Origin: Venturia oleaginea | Taxonomy: Eukaryota > Ascomycota > Dothideomycetes > Venturiales > Venturiaceae | Reading direction: 5' to 3' | DNA: 64,000 nt | Assembly: GCA_013176395.1 (NCBI GenBank) | Contig: JABMLP010000033.1 | Coordinates: 238,391 to 302,390 of the forward strand | Shown: in pieces, positions 24,224-35,496 of the stretch | Position numbering within the stretch: position 1 is the first letter of the stretch | Layout: each line of letters opens with the position of its first letter | The notes under the pieces: generated by a model | The model's input: the letters and a program-made list of their open reading frames with translations, nothing else | The model's database searches: none | Told to the model about the DNA's origin: nothing | Made by a program: the position numbers and the translations under genes

Positions 24224-25301
24224 ATGCGTAGCAACAGTACCCTATCGACTCCTACAACCTACACCCCTACTACCGACGACGACCCAATCGCGAGCATTAC
24301 GCAAGGAATCGACAAACTCTCAATGGCTCGAGCAAATTCGCCTGACACCGTACAACAATTGTTGGCAGCTCTGACCGCAGTCAGTGTTGATGGGAACACC
24401 GGTGCAAAGGCGATTGCATGGCCTAAATGGGACGGGAAAAGAGACAACTACACGCTGTTTAGATGGCAGATCAAGACAAAAATCACTGTTGAAAATAGGA
24501 AGCTTGGAAACAACCAAGGAATATGCGCGAACATCTTCAACGGGCTTCCGACAGAGAAACTGGCTAAGCAATGGAGAGCAACATGATAACTACAAACCCG
24601 AGTTCTTCATCAAGCATATGGATGACAAGTTCTTAGATCACGAAGCAGAAGCTAAAGCTCTCGACGAACTGAACAAGATTAGCCAAGGCAGCAGACAACC
24701 GTTCGAAGACTTCCGCCAGCAGTTCGAACAACTGACATCGCAAGCTGGATCCCTAGCGCCGCAAAGAGCCTCAAAGATCACTATTATGAACAACGGGCTC
24801 AACTACTCCCTCCAACAGACCTTGAAATCAGTGCGATTGTCCAGGGACGACTACGACACCTACCTAAAGGATGTACAGTACTTCGCGACGAAGACAGAGG
24901 CTCTATCCCACCAACGCCGCTATCCAAGTACGGATAAGGAGACGCCAACGACTCGAGGGAGGCCACAATCACCCCAAACAGTCAGTCGTGACGCAGAAGG
25001 CGATGTCGGAATGACTGGCATCAACGCCCTTTCGGCGCAGATCGCAGCACTGATAGCTCGGGTCGATACACTTGGAAAGGAGGCGAAGAAGGACCGACGA
25101 CCCAGAGCAAAATGGCGATCCCAAACAGAGTTCTTGGCACTTATACAAGCGGGCAAATGTGGGCGCTGTAAGAAGCCCAAGCACCACCCGAACGTATGCG
25201 ATTTCCGACCAGCAACACGTTCAAAGACTCAGGTCAATGCGGTAATCACACAGCATACCGATGACTCTCTACAGGAAGCCTCATCAGAGTCGGAAAACTA
25301 G
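24224..25301 (+). pseudogene. Gypsy-E3 gag, frameshifted
   Basis: Starts MRSNSTLSTPTTYTP at 24224. A capsid-like region (WPKWDGKRDNYTLFRWQIKTKI) is interrupted by a frameshift near 24575. The second frame continues YKPEFFIKHMDDKFLDHEAEAKA and FEDFRQQFEQL and ends with a CCHC knuckle CGRCKKPKHHPNVC. The order (coiled N-terminus, capsid, knuckle) is normal for Gypsy gag. Confidence 0.8.
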
Positions 25302-25309
25302 CTACCCTT

Positions 25310-26227
25310 GTGCATCGTCGCGCACGAGGGTCTGAAGTAGATGTACATGGCGAAGACATTACAAAGCTACCAAGCATAAGAGAAATCAAAGCAGCAAAGA
25401 ACAGGATGGAAAGTACACCCTTCTTGATAGATACCCTAATCAATGTAACTTCTTTCACCGAATCCTTCTTTGACAACGGCTGCCTCCCTTATGCTGCTTT
25501 CAGCGAAAAGAGTGTCCAAACACATCGTCTACCGCGCATCCCAATTGATACCAAACAATTGGCACTGGCTAAAGAGAGCCACGAGAACGGAGAAGACCTC
25601 CGTATTACGCACATGACCTAAGCTACGATCGACATTGATGGTCGAGCAGAGCGAGTCTATGGGTATATAGTGAAAGGATTGAGCTTCCCTATTATCCTAG
25701 GCAAGGCATGGGCAGAGAGGAACTGGGTGCGATATATAGCAGCTAAGAGAAAGCTGCTTATTGGTCAAGGATCCCAGCGCATCACGATAAGAGAAAAGGG
25801 GTGGCTAGAACAGAACACTAAAGCGCGACACCGGCTCGCCTACGTACGGGCGGCTCGTCTAGTGTCAGGATCTGTATTTGCAGCTATTGTTGGAAGGGCC
25901 CAGCGACGGTTGAGAAGAGATGGACCGGATGGTACGTAGGTGCTGGCTATCTCGATGTCGGATATCAACAAGGCCCTAAGCAAGTTAGCAGAAAGAAGAC
26001 AGAGAAAGACTGAGGAAGAAATCCGACAAGAGATACCAGAAGAAACAGCAGAGCACGCTGATGCCTTTCTCGACGACGAAGACGGAGAGATCGCGCCCCA
26101 TCAAGAGGGTCGCGATCACGTTATCGAATTGATACGAGGTGAACAAGGTCGCGAGGCAGAAGTTCCTTGGGGCTCATTATACGGCATGCCGAGGGAAGAG
26201 CTATTAGTCCTACGAAAAACACTTTCA
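25310..26227 (+). pseudogene. Gypsy-E3 pol start: protease and RT N-terminus
   Basis: The protease frame (FLIDTLINVTSFTES) reaches FFDNGCLPYAAFSE, where the family Asp-Thr/Ser-Gly triad reads Asp-Asn-Gly (Asp at 25472). Stops at 25621 and 25939 and frameshifts break the region. The last frame (25940 onward) has EGRDHVIELIRGEQ, WGSLYGMPREELLVLRKTLSD, the standard entry to Gypsy RT, and breaks at the E4 insertion. The spliced joint reads LRKTLSD then YMDKGWIR at 43109 and aligns without gap to E5. Confidence 0.78.
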
Positions 26228-26321
26228 GACGATGTAAGGGAAAAGATGTCAGGTGATCTCGTATCACATGATCCCTAAGTATTTGTACCTGGCGCAGAGC
26301 CAGGGCACACTCGTTAGAGAT

Positions 26322-27921
26322 AGAGATGAAAAACAGCACACACAGCGAGAACTCAATTTTTGGAATTTACATCTAAAGATCATCAAAACACCTCTGCCAG
26401 TGGCCGCTCCGGCCTCTAGAGGCCATCGCGCGTCCCTCAGCGTCGATGAGATATCTCTAGAGTCGCCGTCGCGGCCACGGCAGAGCAAGCAGACGAATAC
26501 ATGAGCAAGCTACACGAACGATGCGTCCACCAAAGACAACAGCAACCATCTAGTCACTATCTCCCGGCTAGTCCATCACCCCAGATGACACTGCAACGCT
26601 CCGAGTCGACGAGTCACTGCTAGAACGGCAATACCTTCAACACAACTCAAACACCAGACGCCCGGTGCGCAACAATCGGCACCACACACCACTGCAACGA
26701 CTAGACAATCTCTCCCAACGTCTTGGCAAACCGTCCTGCTACAAGCTGTTGCCCAGAGCCTTGAGCCTCTCCCCAAACTGTTGCGTCCCAGTTATGGCAT
26801 TGGCAAGAGTAGGTGCGCGACACAGTAAGTAGTAAGGACGCATAGAAGGAGCCTATTGGCGGCAAATCCCCTCCCTGTAAGCTAGCAGACGTAGCCTTGA
26901 GCCTCTCCCCAGACTGTTGCGTCCCAGTTATGGCAGTGGCAAGAGTAGGTGCGCGATATAGCAAGCAGGGAGAGCGACTAGCAGCAGATAGGCTCCGACT
27001 ATAAGACGACAGGTCTACAACACAATCGGTGCGACACGATACGGCAGCTGCTAGAGAACCTCATCTACTATCGTCTCCGCAAACCGTCCTGCTGCAAGCT
27101 AATGTCCAGAGCCTTGAGCCTCTCCCCAAACTGTTGCATCCCAGTTATGGCATTGGCAAGAGTAGGTGCGCAACACAGTAAGCAGTAAGGACGTATAGAA
27201 GGAGCTTATTGGCGGCAAATCCCCTCCCTACAAGCCAGCAGACGTAGCCTTGAGCCTCTCCCCAGACTGTTGCGTCCCAGTTATGGCATTGGCAAGAGTA
27301 GGAGCGCGATATAGCAAGTAGGGAGAGCGACTAGCAGCAGGTAGGCTTCGACTATAAGACGGCAGGTCTATAGCACGATCGGCGCCATACAATACGGCAG
27401 CTACCAGACAGCCTCGTCCACGGGCATACCCGGAGTATCACACCCAAGCAGCGAAATCACGACTACGATGGTTACTGTTGTCTCCAGCATCACACAACCA
27501 AATACACCGCCGCATAGGAATCTGGTGCAAGGCAACTTTCACAAGCAGAAACATACTTAGGGAACCCATTGGCCTTGAGGGGTAAGGCGAAACAGATAGA
27601 CAAAGCTGAGCATTAGAGGGAGACTGTAGGTAGAAGGATAGCGAAACACGAGGCATTGCCTCTTGAGTCTACATAGCACAGATATACTAGCAGAATAACC
27701 AGTATCTACAAGAGCCAGCGGGCATTTGGAGATACTGGTTAAGGGAAAAGAGGGAGGACGGAGGGGACAGCTGGTCTTGTTTCAGTGAACGGGGCGAAGT
27801 GGGGCGCGGTGGATTATGTAATCTATCACGTGTCGGCTGTCTGATGAAGTCCTCCTAACCGGACATAGCTGCCTGATTAAGCGGCTGCAACCGAGTAGGA
27901 TAAAATCAATCAATCAATCAA
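26322..27921 (+). mobile_element. non-autonomous LINE derivative, unit A
   Basis: 1.6 kb, following the target TTAGAGAT and ending in a TCAA tail, then TTAGAGAT again (27922-27929), an 8-bp duplication. The first 40 bases resemble the 5' end of the LINE at 37121 (ACAGCGAGAACT). The last 300 resemble its 3' end, including TGAAGTCC and AAGCGGCTGCAACCGAG. The middle is unrelated to LINE ORFs. It holds four copies of a GCCTTGAGCCTCTCCCC block (26757, 26893, 27109, 27246), arranged as a duplicated 353-bp repeat with two 137-bp-spaced blocks each. No protein is recognisable. Confidence 0.82.
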
Positions 27922-27929
27922 TTAGAGAT

Positions 27930-29536
27930 AGAGATGAAAAACAGCACACACAGCGAGAACTCAATTTTTGGAATTTACAGAAGTATCATCTAAAGATCAT
28001 CAAAACACCTCTGCCAGTGGCCGCTCCGGCCTCTAGAGGCCATCGCGCGTCCCTCAGCGTCGATGAGATACCTCTAGAGTCGCCGTCGCGGCCACGGCAG
28101 AGCAAGCAGACGAATACATGAGCAAGCTACACGAACGATGCGTCCACCAAAGACAACAGCAACCATCTAGTCACTATCTCCCGGTTAGTCCATCACCCCA
28201 GATGACACTGCAACGCTCCGAGTCGACGAGTCACTGCTAGAACGGCAATACCTTCAACACAACTCAAACACCAGACGCCCGGTGCGCAACAATCGGCACC
28301 ACACACCACTGCAACGACTAGACAACCTCTCCCAACGTCTTGGCAAACCGTCCTGCTACAAGCTGTTGCCCAGAGCCTTGAGCCTCTCCCCAAACTGTTG
28401 CGTCCCAGTTATGGCATTGGCAAGAGTAGGTGCGCGACACAGTAAGTAGTAAGGACGCATAGAAGGAGCCTATTGGCGGCAAATCCCCTCCCTGTAAGCT
28501 AGCAGACGTAGCCTTGAGCCTCTCCCCAGACTGTTGCGTCCCAGTTATGGCATTGACAAGAGTAGGTGCGCGATATAGCAAGCAGGGAGAGCGACTAGCA
28601 GCAGATAGGCTCCGACTATAAGACGACAGGTCTACAACACAATCGGTGCGACACGATACGGCAGCTGCTAGAGAACCTCATCTACTATCGTCTCCGCAAA
28701 CCGTCCTGCTGCAAGCTGATGTCCAGAGCCTTGAGCCTCTCCCCAAACTGTTGCGTCCCAGTTATGGCATTGGCAAGAGTAGGTGCGCAACACAGTAAGC
28801 AGTAAGGACGTATAGAAGGAGCTTATTGGCGGCAAATCCCCTCCCTACAAGCCAGCAGACGTAGCCTTGAGCCTCTCCCCAGACTGTTGCGTCCCAGTTA
28901 TGGCATTGGCAAGAGTAGGAGCGCGATATAGCAAGTAGGGAGAGCGACTAGCAGCAGGTAGGCTCCGACTATAAGACGGCAGGTCTATAGCACGATCGGC
29001 GCCATACAATACGGCAGCTACCAGACAGCCTCGTCCACGGGCATACCCGGAGTATCACACCCAAGCAGCGAAATCACGACTACGATGGTTACTATTGTCT
29101 CCAGCATCACACAACCAAATACACCGCCGCATAGGAATCTGGTGCAAGGCAACTTCACAAGCAGAAACATACTTAGGGAACCCATTGGCCTTGAGGGATA
29201 AGGCGAAACAGATAGACAAAGCTGAGCATTAGAGGGAGACTGTAGGTAGAAGGATAGCGAAACACGAGGCATTGCCTCTTGAGTCTACATAGCATAGATA
29301 TACTAGCAGAGTAACCAGTATCTACAAGAGCCAGCGGGCATTTGGAGATTCTGGTTAAGGGAAAAGAGAGAGGACCGAGGGGACAGCTGGTCTTGTTTCA
29401 GTGAACGGGGCGAAGTGGGGCGCGGTGGATTATAATCTATCACGTGTCGGCTCTCTGATGAAGTCCTCCTAACCGGACATAGCTGCGTGATTAAGCGGCT
29501 GCAACCGAGTAGGATAAAATCAATCAATCAATCAAT
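27930..29536 (+). mobile_element. non-autonomous LINE derivative, unit B
   Basis: Second 1.6-kb unit, head-to-tail with unit A and nearly identical, including the 353-bp internal duplication. It has an extra GAAGTATCA near its 5' end that unit A lacks. It ends in the TCAA tail and a full 14-bp target copy CACTCGTTAGAGAT (29537-29550), then the LTR right arm. Confidence 0.83.
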
Positions 29537-29665
29537 CACTCGTTAGAGATTATCTTTGCAATACACTCTACCCTACACTTCTATCACATCTTTACAATTA
29601 TAATATCTCTTAGAGATAGAGGTCCAGGGATAGATTCGAGTCGACGTCGTCCTACCTTCGCAGCG

Positions 29666-30811
29666 ATGGAGGAGCCCAACACACGAGAAGTGTCAGAGAC
29701 TCAAGAAACTATTGCCGACGCGACAAACCGGCTCCTGGAGGAAGAACTGCAGCGCCGGAACAACGCAGGCTATACACCACCTCCTACCCTTACAGAGCGC
29801 CTCGCCGCGGCTAGAGCACGCCATGCTGAGCTTCTACAAGAACGAGAGCTTGAAAGGCTACAAGCAGAGATTGAAGAGATGGAAGGCAGCGTACAGGATA
29901 CTCGATCCTCGATGCGCACCCCAAGCGAACGCGATGCGCCTACTCCAAGCGAGGCCTCCGAAGAATACCAACGCCCAGCTGCTGAGATTCAGCCCGAAAA
30001 GCTAAATCAGTACTATGGTAAAAGTGTCCGCGAACACCGCGACTGGACACGTAGCGCAGAGAATGCGTTTCGCTTGGCACCCCGAAAATTCCGAGCCGAT
30101 AGTGCCAAGATTGCCTGGTCAGCGCAATTCCTCCAAGGGACACCAGCTACTACCTGGCAGAATATTGCATCTTATTCTGATGTTACTGAGTCCTACTCTT
30201 GGGCAGCATACAAGCAGTTGCTAATGAACCTCATTGAGGATCCGAAAAATCGCCAGCTTGACGCCGCTCAGGCTGACGAAGAGGCAAAACATAGACCCAA
30301 CCAATCAGCCCAAGAGTTCAACCAGTACCTGATCTCATTGGAGAGTCAACTTGACGAAGAGTATACGCCAGAGCAACGGCGTACCCACCTTTGGACCAAG
30401 CTACTCGAAAGCACAAAGGAAGCTATCCTAAATTACCAGGATATTCCGATGACTCGAGACGCACTCGTAGCACTGGCCACACGCATTGAAAAGACAAGGA
30501 CCTCTCACAAGCGGCACCTATCTACTCCATTAGGAATCCAGAACGGGAAGAGATCTAAGTCCCGAGACGATCGTGATAATCGCAGTTCGCAATCGCAACG
30601 CTCAAGGCACTCCAACGACGCGAAGTCTAAGGACCGATGGTATGAGAAGTCTAAGCAGGACTTATCTCAAGTCACTTGTTATAAGTGTGGGAAGAAAGGC
30701 CATTTGGCACCCACTTATCCTACCCGGGATCCCGCGATCAACTCGCTACAAGAGAACACGCGAGGCGCTGACAAGGGAAAAGGCCAGAGTCTCAACTCAA
30801 CCTCGCGATGA
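29666..30811 (+). CDS. Gypsy-E4 gag
   Basis: Intact 381-residue frame starting MEEPNTREVSETQET. The N-terminal half is a charged coiled coil (LLQERELERLQAEIEEMEG). The capsid-like centre has YYGKSVREHRDWTRSAENAF and FLQGTPATTWQNI. The tail is basic and SR-rich. The zinc knuckle reads CYKCGKKGHLAPTY, so the fourth ligand is Tyr351 (TAT) instead of Cys, a probable G-to-A change that should disable RNA binding. The stop overlaps the pol frame by 4 bp (30808-30811), so pol needs a frameshift or reinitiation. Confidence 0.85.
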   Translation: MEEPNTREVSETQETIADATNRLLEEELQRRNNAGYTPPPTLTERLAAARARHAELLQERELERLQAEIEEMEGSVQDTRSSMRTPSERDAPTPSEASEEYQRPAAEIQPEKLNQYYGKSVREHRDWTRSAENAFRLAPRKFRADSAKIAWSAQFLQGTPATTWQNIASYSDVTESYSWAAYKQLLMNLIEDPKNRQLDAAQADEEAKHRPNQSAQEFNQYLISLESQLDEEYTPEQRRTHLWTKLLESTKEAILNYQDIPMTRDALVALATRIEKTRTSHKRHLSTPLGIQNGKRSKSRDDRDNRSSQSQRSRHSNDAKSKDRWYEKSKQDLSQVTCYKCGKKGHLAPTYPTRDPAINSLQENTRGADKGKGQSLNSTSR

Positions 30812-33800
30812 GGGGGGATGAAGATTCTACAAGCGATAACCCTTTACCAAGCCAGCTCGGACCCGTCGTTAGGAAGCCGGCTATTAAGACCATAGGCGAG
30901 GTCTCATCCCCCCATGGCAGCCAAGAGGTTCTCACTCTCCTTGACACTGGTGCAGAAATCACTGTCATTGATCCAGCCTTAGCGCTGGAACTGCGCTTGC
31001 TGGAAGCACCCGTTGCGCTAACTGATCGCCCGCGATGGGGAAGCGGTGGAGCAGGTCACTGCTATGGAGCATACCTTTTCACCTGGAGCGCAACCGACGC
31101 GAACGGTGTACACCGGCGTATCGAGCAGGTAGCGTATGCCATTGATCATATTGTCCCACCTCTCATCTTTGGCACCCCAGCTCTGGGCAAGCAGGGCATT
31201 GTATGGGACGCCGTTACGCTAGGATGGTACTATCGCGACACCGTCGAACCGCTGCTGATACAAATGATCACGGACGACGAGTGTGTTCAAGAGGCTCAAT
31301 GTAGTCCTTATATTTTTGTCATTCAAGAGACATTCTCTGAGGAGTTTGAGGATGAAGGAATCAATATTCCCTCTGTTTCGATTCCACCTGAGCTGCGGGA
31401 TTTGGAATCTGTATTTGACGACGCTGCGGCGGCGACACAGCTGTCAAACGACGGCGCGGAACACCCAATTGAAACTACTGGTCCACCACCTCATGGTCCT
31501 ATCTACCCATTGGGAGTTAGGGAACTCGAGGAGCTGAGAAGCTACATTGAAGAAGCTAAAGCGAATGGTTGGATCAGGGATATTACGAGTCCAGCAGGGG
31601 CTCCTATCCTTTTTGTCCCCAAGCCAGACGGTAGTCTACGCCTCTGCGTTGATTACCGCGGCCTAAACAAGGTCACCGTCAAGAACCGCCATCCACTGCC
31701 TCTTATCACGGAGATCCTGGATAGGTTTCAAAGTTGTTCTATCTTCACCAAGTTGGACTTGAAGAATGCCTACTACCGGATACGGATCCGGCGAGGCGAT
31801 GAATGGAAGACGGCATTCCGTACGCGTTACGGTCACTTCGAGTATTTGGTTATGCCATTTGGGCTAGCAAATGCACCTGCTACGTTCCAGGCATATATCA
31901 ACAAGGCTCTAGGGGACCTAGTGGATACAATCTGTGTGGTATATCTCGATGATATCATGATTTATTCCAACGACTTCGCAGAGCATGTGCGACACGTGCG
32001 CGAAGTGCTCGTTAGGCTAAAGGCCTTCGGGCTTTTCTGTAATCTCAAGAAGTGCAAGTTCTTCTGCACTGAGGTTGATTTTTTGGGGTTTGTGATTAGT
32101 ACCGCTGGTGTTTCAATGGATCCTCGCAAGGTTGAGACCATTACCAAGTGGCCAACTCCACGGATGTTCCATGATCTGATGTCGTTCTTGGGATTTTGTA
32201 ACTTCTATCGCCGGTTTATCGAAGGCTACTCGAAAGTGGCTCACCCTCTTACCAGCCTGCTCAAAGAAAGCAACAGCGGAAAGAAGGAGAGTCCATTCGT
32301 GTGGCCTGACTCAGCAGAGAAGGCGTTTCGTACGCTCATCGCTACATTCACAACCGCGCCGATGCTGATGCACTTCGACCCAAGAAGACAGATCAGGGTG
32401 GAGACTGATGCTTCAGTCTTTGCCATTGCAGCTATCCTTACACAGTTAAATGAGGCGAATGGCTGCTGGCAACCCGTCGCTTACTGGTCGCGCAAGCTTA
32501 TTGATGCTGAGCGAAACTACGAGATTTATGACCAGGAGCTCCTCGCCATCGTTGCGGCGTTTAAGCACTGGCGACATTACCTCGAGGGTAGCGAATACCC
32601 TGTTGAGGTGCTCACAGATCATCATAACCTAAAAGGGTTTATGAATGTGAAGCAATTGAACGGAAGACAGGCCAGATGGGCTATGTTCCTCTCCGCATTT
32701 GATTTTGTTATCACGCATAGGGCGGGGAAGCTCAACCCCGCTGATGCGCCGTCGAGGAGACCTGATTACAAGGACAGTGAGATCGCTGCAAATCAGATGT
32801 TACCAACCCTCTTTCAGAAGTTGGCCATTGCGCCAGGAAAAGAAGATTCCGTTGTTAGCGCACTTCTGGCCGGTGACAAGGCTGCGTTATACACGCGCCC
32901 CGGAACAGGATTACAACGATGGATTCCAGATGGACGAGGTGTCCAGGAATCGCGCAGGAGTGACGCATCCGAGCCGCTGGCAGTTCGGGCGGATGTCGTC
33001 AGCGCATTGCAAGTTGAAGGTCCATATATTGGTTAAGTCATGACCACCAAGGACCTAGTTCGAGATGCCCAAGAGAAAAGCAGCGAAACACAAGCGCTGC
33101 GAAAGCGTATCGCTGCCGGCGAGATGAACAAGAACTGGACGGACAAAGACAACGTGATCAGGTTTAAGACCCGACTGTTTGTCCCTCTCACGCAAGCCAT
33201 ACGTAATGAGTTGCTAAGGCGCCATCACGACGACCCATATGCTGGTCATTTTGGTATTGCAAGAACTGCAGAGCTACTCCGACGGAAATATCACTGGCCG
33301 AGCATGGACAGCGACGTCGTAGAGTATGTGAAGAGCTGTGATATCTGCCAGAAGATTAAGGTAAAGAGACATGCACCTTATGGCAAGATGGAAGCACTTC
33401 CGGTACCCCAGGCACTCTGGAAGGAGATTGCCTTGGATTTTATGAGTGGAATACCACCCAGCATACGCGGGGGTATCGCTTACGACTCAATCCTCGTGGT
33501 TGTCGACCGCTTTTCGAAGATGGCGCTGTACTTCCCTGTGAAGAAGACAATTACCGCCCCCCAGGTGATCGACCTGCTCATCGAAGGTGTCTTTACACGC
33601 TTTGGCTTCCCTGACGGCATTGTATCTGACCGTGACCCGAGATTCACTTCGGAACTCTGGTCAGAAGTTTGCTTCTACGCGAAGGTGAAGCGTAGGCTAA
33701 GCACAGCCTTCCACCCTCAGACAGAGGGCCAAACAGAAAGGCAAAATCAAACAGTTCAAGAATACCTGAGAGCGTTTTGCTCGAGAACCAGAAGGAATGG

Positions 33801-34535
33801 GCGAGACGCCTACCTATTGCTGAGTTTGCGTACAATAACAGCCATCGTGCCGATTTAGGCACTTCTCCATTTTTTACCGTACTTGGTTACCACCCATCCA
33901 TGCAATTTGATGCTGGGGACAGCACCTTTGAGGGGAAGGTACCTGCGGCGAAGGAAAGAATCCAGCGTATTCACAAGCTCAGAGAAACGCTACAGAAGCG
34001 CCTAGAAGATGCATCTAAATCCCAGGCAGCGTACTATAACGAGCGACATAAGCCTATGAAGTTCAACAAGAACGACCTAGTCCTTATTTCCACGAAGAAT
34101 TTTAGCTTGCGAAGCTCAAGCAGGAAGGTGTCGCAACGGATGATGGGTCCATCCAGGATTGATGAACCAGTGGGATCACAGGCGTACAAAGTACACCTAC
34201 CAACCAGCTTCAGGATACACAATGTGTTCCACGTCTCGTTACTTGAGCCATACTACCGCAGAGAAGGCGCCCAGGAGACGCTACCACCTCCTGAGCTGAT
34301 CGAAGGCGAAGAGGAATGGGAGGTCGAGGAAATCCTGGCTAAACGTACGCGCCAAGGCAGCTTGTGGTACAAGGTGAGATGGAAGGATTGGGGATCCGAA
34401 TATGATCAATGGGTTCCTGAGGAGGGCGTAGCGAATGCGCCTGAACTGGTCAACGCTTTCAAGCAGAAAAGAAAGAGCAGAAAATCACAGTCACAGCACA
34501 GGCGAAGCACACATAAAAGTGGAGCAGGAAATTAA
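30808..34535 (+). pseudogene. Gypsy-E4 pol: protease, RT, RNase H, integrase, chromodomain
   Basis: Protease LLDTGAEITVID (Asp46). RT has LRLCVDYRGLNKVTVKNRHP, KLDLKNAYYRI, FGLANAPATFQ and YLDD at residues 379-382. RNase H has VETDASVFAIAA and TDHHNLKGF. The first frame ends at TAA 33034-33036 and continues in the same frame at 33040. Integrase follows with the HH-CC zinc finger (HHDDPYAGHFG...CDICQKIK), catalytic Asp in ALDFMSG, Asp in VSDRDPRF and Glu in HPQTEGQTERQN. A one-base frameshift near 33777 precedes the C-terminal part with DQWVPEEG-type chromodomain residues (WEVEEILAKRT, YKVRWKDWG). Only two lesions separate this copy from an open pol, so it decayed recently. Confidence 0.9.
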
Positions 34536-35407
34536 TTGCAGGCCAGGGCCCTTCAGACCCATCTACTCCTCATCGGACTCAGCTACTGGAGCCAGAGGGG
34601 GAAGTCCATTCTACGAAGTAAAGGGTCAGCGCAAGCAAGGAGCAGGCAGAGAGCGAGACTTACGACGGAGCGGTAACTGTCCATCATGTTGATCATGACA
34701 TCCTTCAGTTGCCTCACTTCCTTCACAAGCACCACGACCGCGTCAACCGTGCTCTTCGGCTTCGCAGAGCCACCAAACTTGTCCTCCTTCTTCATGTGGG
34801 CATGCACGCGCTTGTTGAGCTCTTTGAGGACGTCAATCTGTCGCTGAGTGGGTGCGACGCCGGAGTCACGAATGTTGAAGAACACATTGAAGTCGGCCCA
34901 GAATTTGGCTGGGATCTAGCCAGGCGATTAGCGGACGCAGCAGGCCTCCTGGAGAGCCTCGGCCATGGTTTTGAACCTTTTGGCTATGGGTGTTGATGGC
35001 GCTGTGGGCGTGGGGCGCTTGCTGCTGGTGGCCGCCATGGAGGTGTCCGCCATGGAGGTGTTGTGAACGGTTGATTTTGAAGAGGAATTGACTGTGAGGG
35101 CGGGCGGCGAGGTTACGACCCGTGAAGAGGGATTGTTATGACTGCGGAGGAAATGCTTCACGCAGTAAGAAGTCGGGTTACGGCTACGAGGAGTCTACGA
35201 GCACTCCCGTGACTCACCGGTGTTTACATGGCGTGACGCCGTGTTGTTGTTTGGGAGGATGGATCCCAGGCTTGGAGAATTCCCAGGCGAATCTTGCCAT
35301 CGGCCTCACATCATCAAGGGGCATGTTGATTGTGCAACGACTCCGCGCTGCAGGCGTTTCGGGGCTGTTCTGAGTGTGTGGACACCCTCCTCGGAGAGGG
35401 AGGCAGT
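34536..35407. other. Gypsy-E4 tail between pol and 3' LTR
   Basis: 870 bp unlike any pol domain. It holds the antisense frames described separately and ends in a purine-rich GGAGAGGGAGGCAGT tract next to the LTR, the likely polypurine tract. Confidence 0.65.
34583..35161 (-). pseudogene. antisense reading frame in the E4 tail, origin unknown
   Basis: Two minus-strand frames are in the same phase and separated only by TAA and TAG near 34925. Together they give about 190 codons. The first (35161-34928) is S/T-rich and basic (MADTSMAATSSKRPTPTAPS, KRFKTMAEALQEACC). The second (34885-34583) continues FWADFNVFFNIRDSG, PTQRQIDVLKELNKRVHAH and VVVLVKEVRQLKDVMINMM, with heptad-like spacing. I do not recognise the family. 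It could be a captured host fragment or the antisense ORF known between integrase and 3' LTR in some Gypsy lineages. Confidence 0.45.
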
Positions 35408-35496
35408 TGTAAGGGAAAAGATGTCAGGTGATCTCGTATCACATGATCCCTAAGTATTTGTACCTGGCGCAGAGCTAGGGCACACTCGTTAGAGAT

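Larger units (their letters stand above)
26233..29596 (+). repeat. 5' LTR of Gypsy-E4 with two non-LTR units inside
   Basis: Left arm 26233-26321 (TGTAAGGGAAAAGATG to CACTCGTTAGAGAT), right arm 29551-29596 (TATCTTTGC to CTTTACA). Units A and B lie between. The arms match 35408-35496 and 43061-43106 of the 3' LTR almost base for base. Confidence 0.88.

Noticed and set aside
26757..27461. Regularly spaced blocks in unit A as a CRISPR-like array
   Set aside because: Blocks are long, alternately spaced (about 136 and 216 bp), identical in all units, and the genome is eukaryotic.
26576..29272. Minus-strand frames of 66-87 codons repeated in units A-C as genes
   Set aside because: They follow the internal repeats, start and stop at different points among near-identical units, and have no motif.
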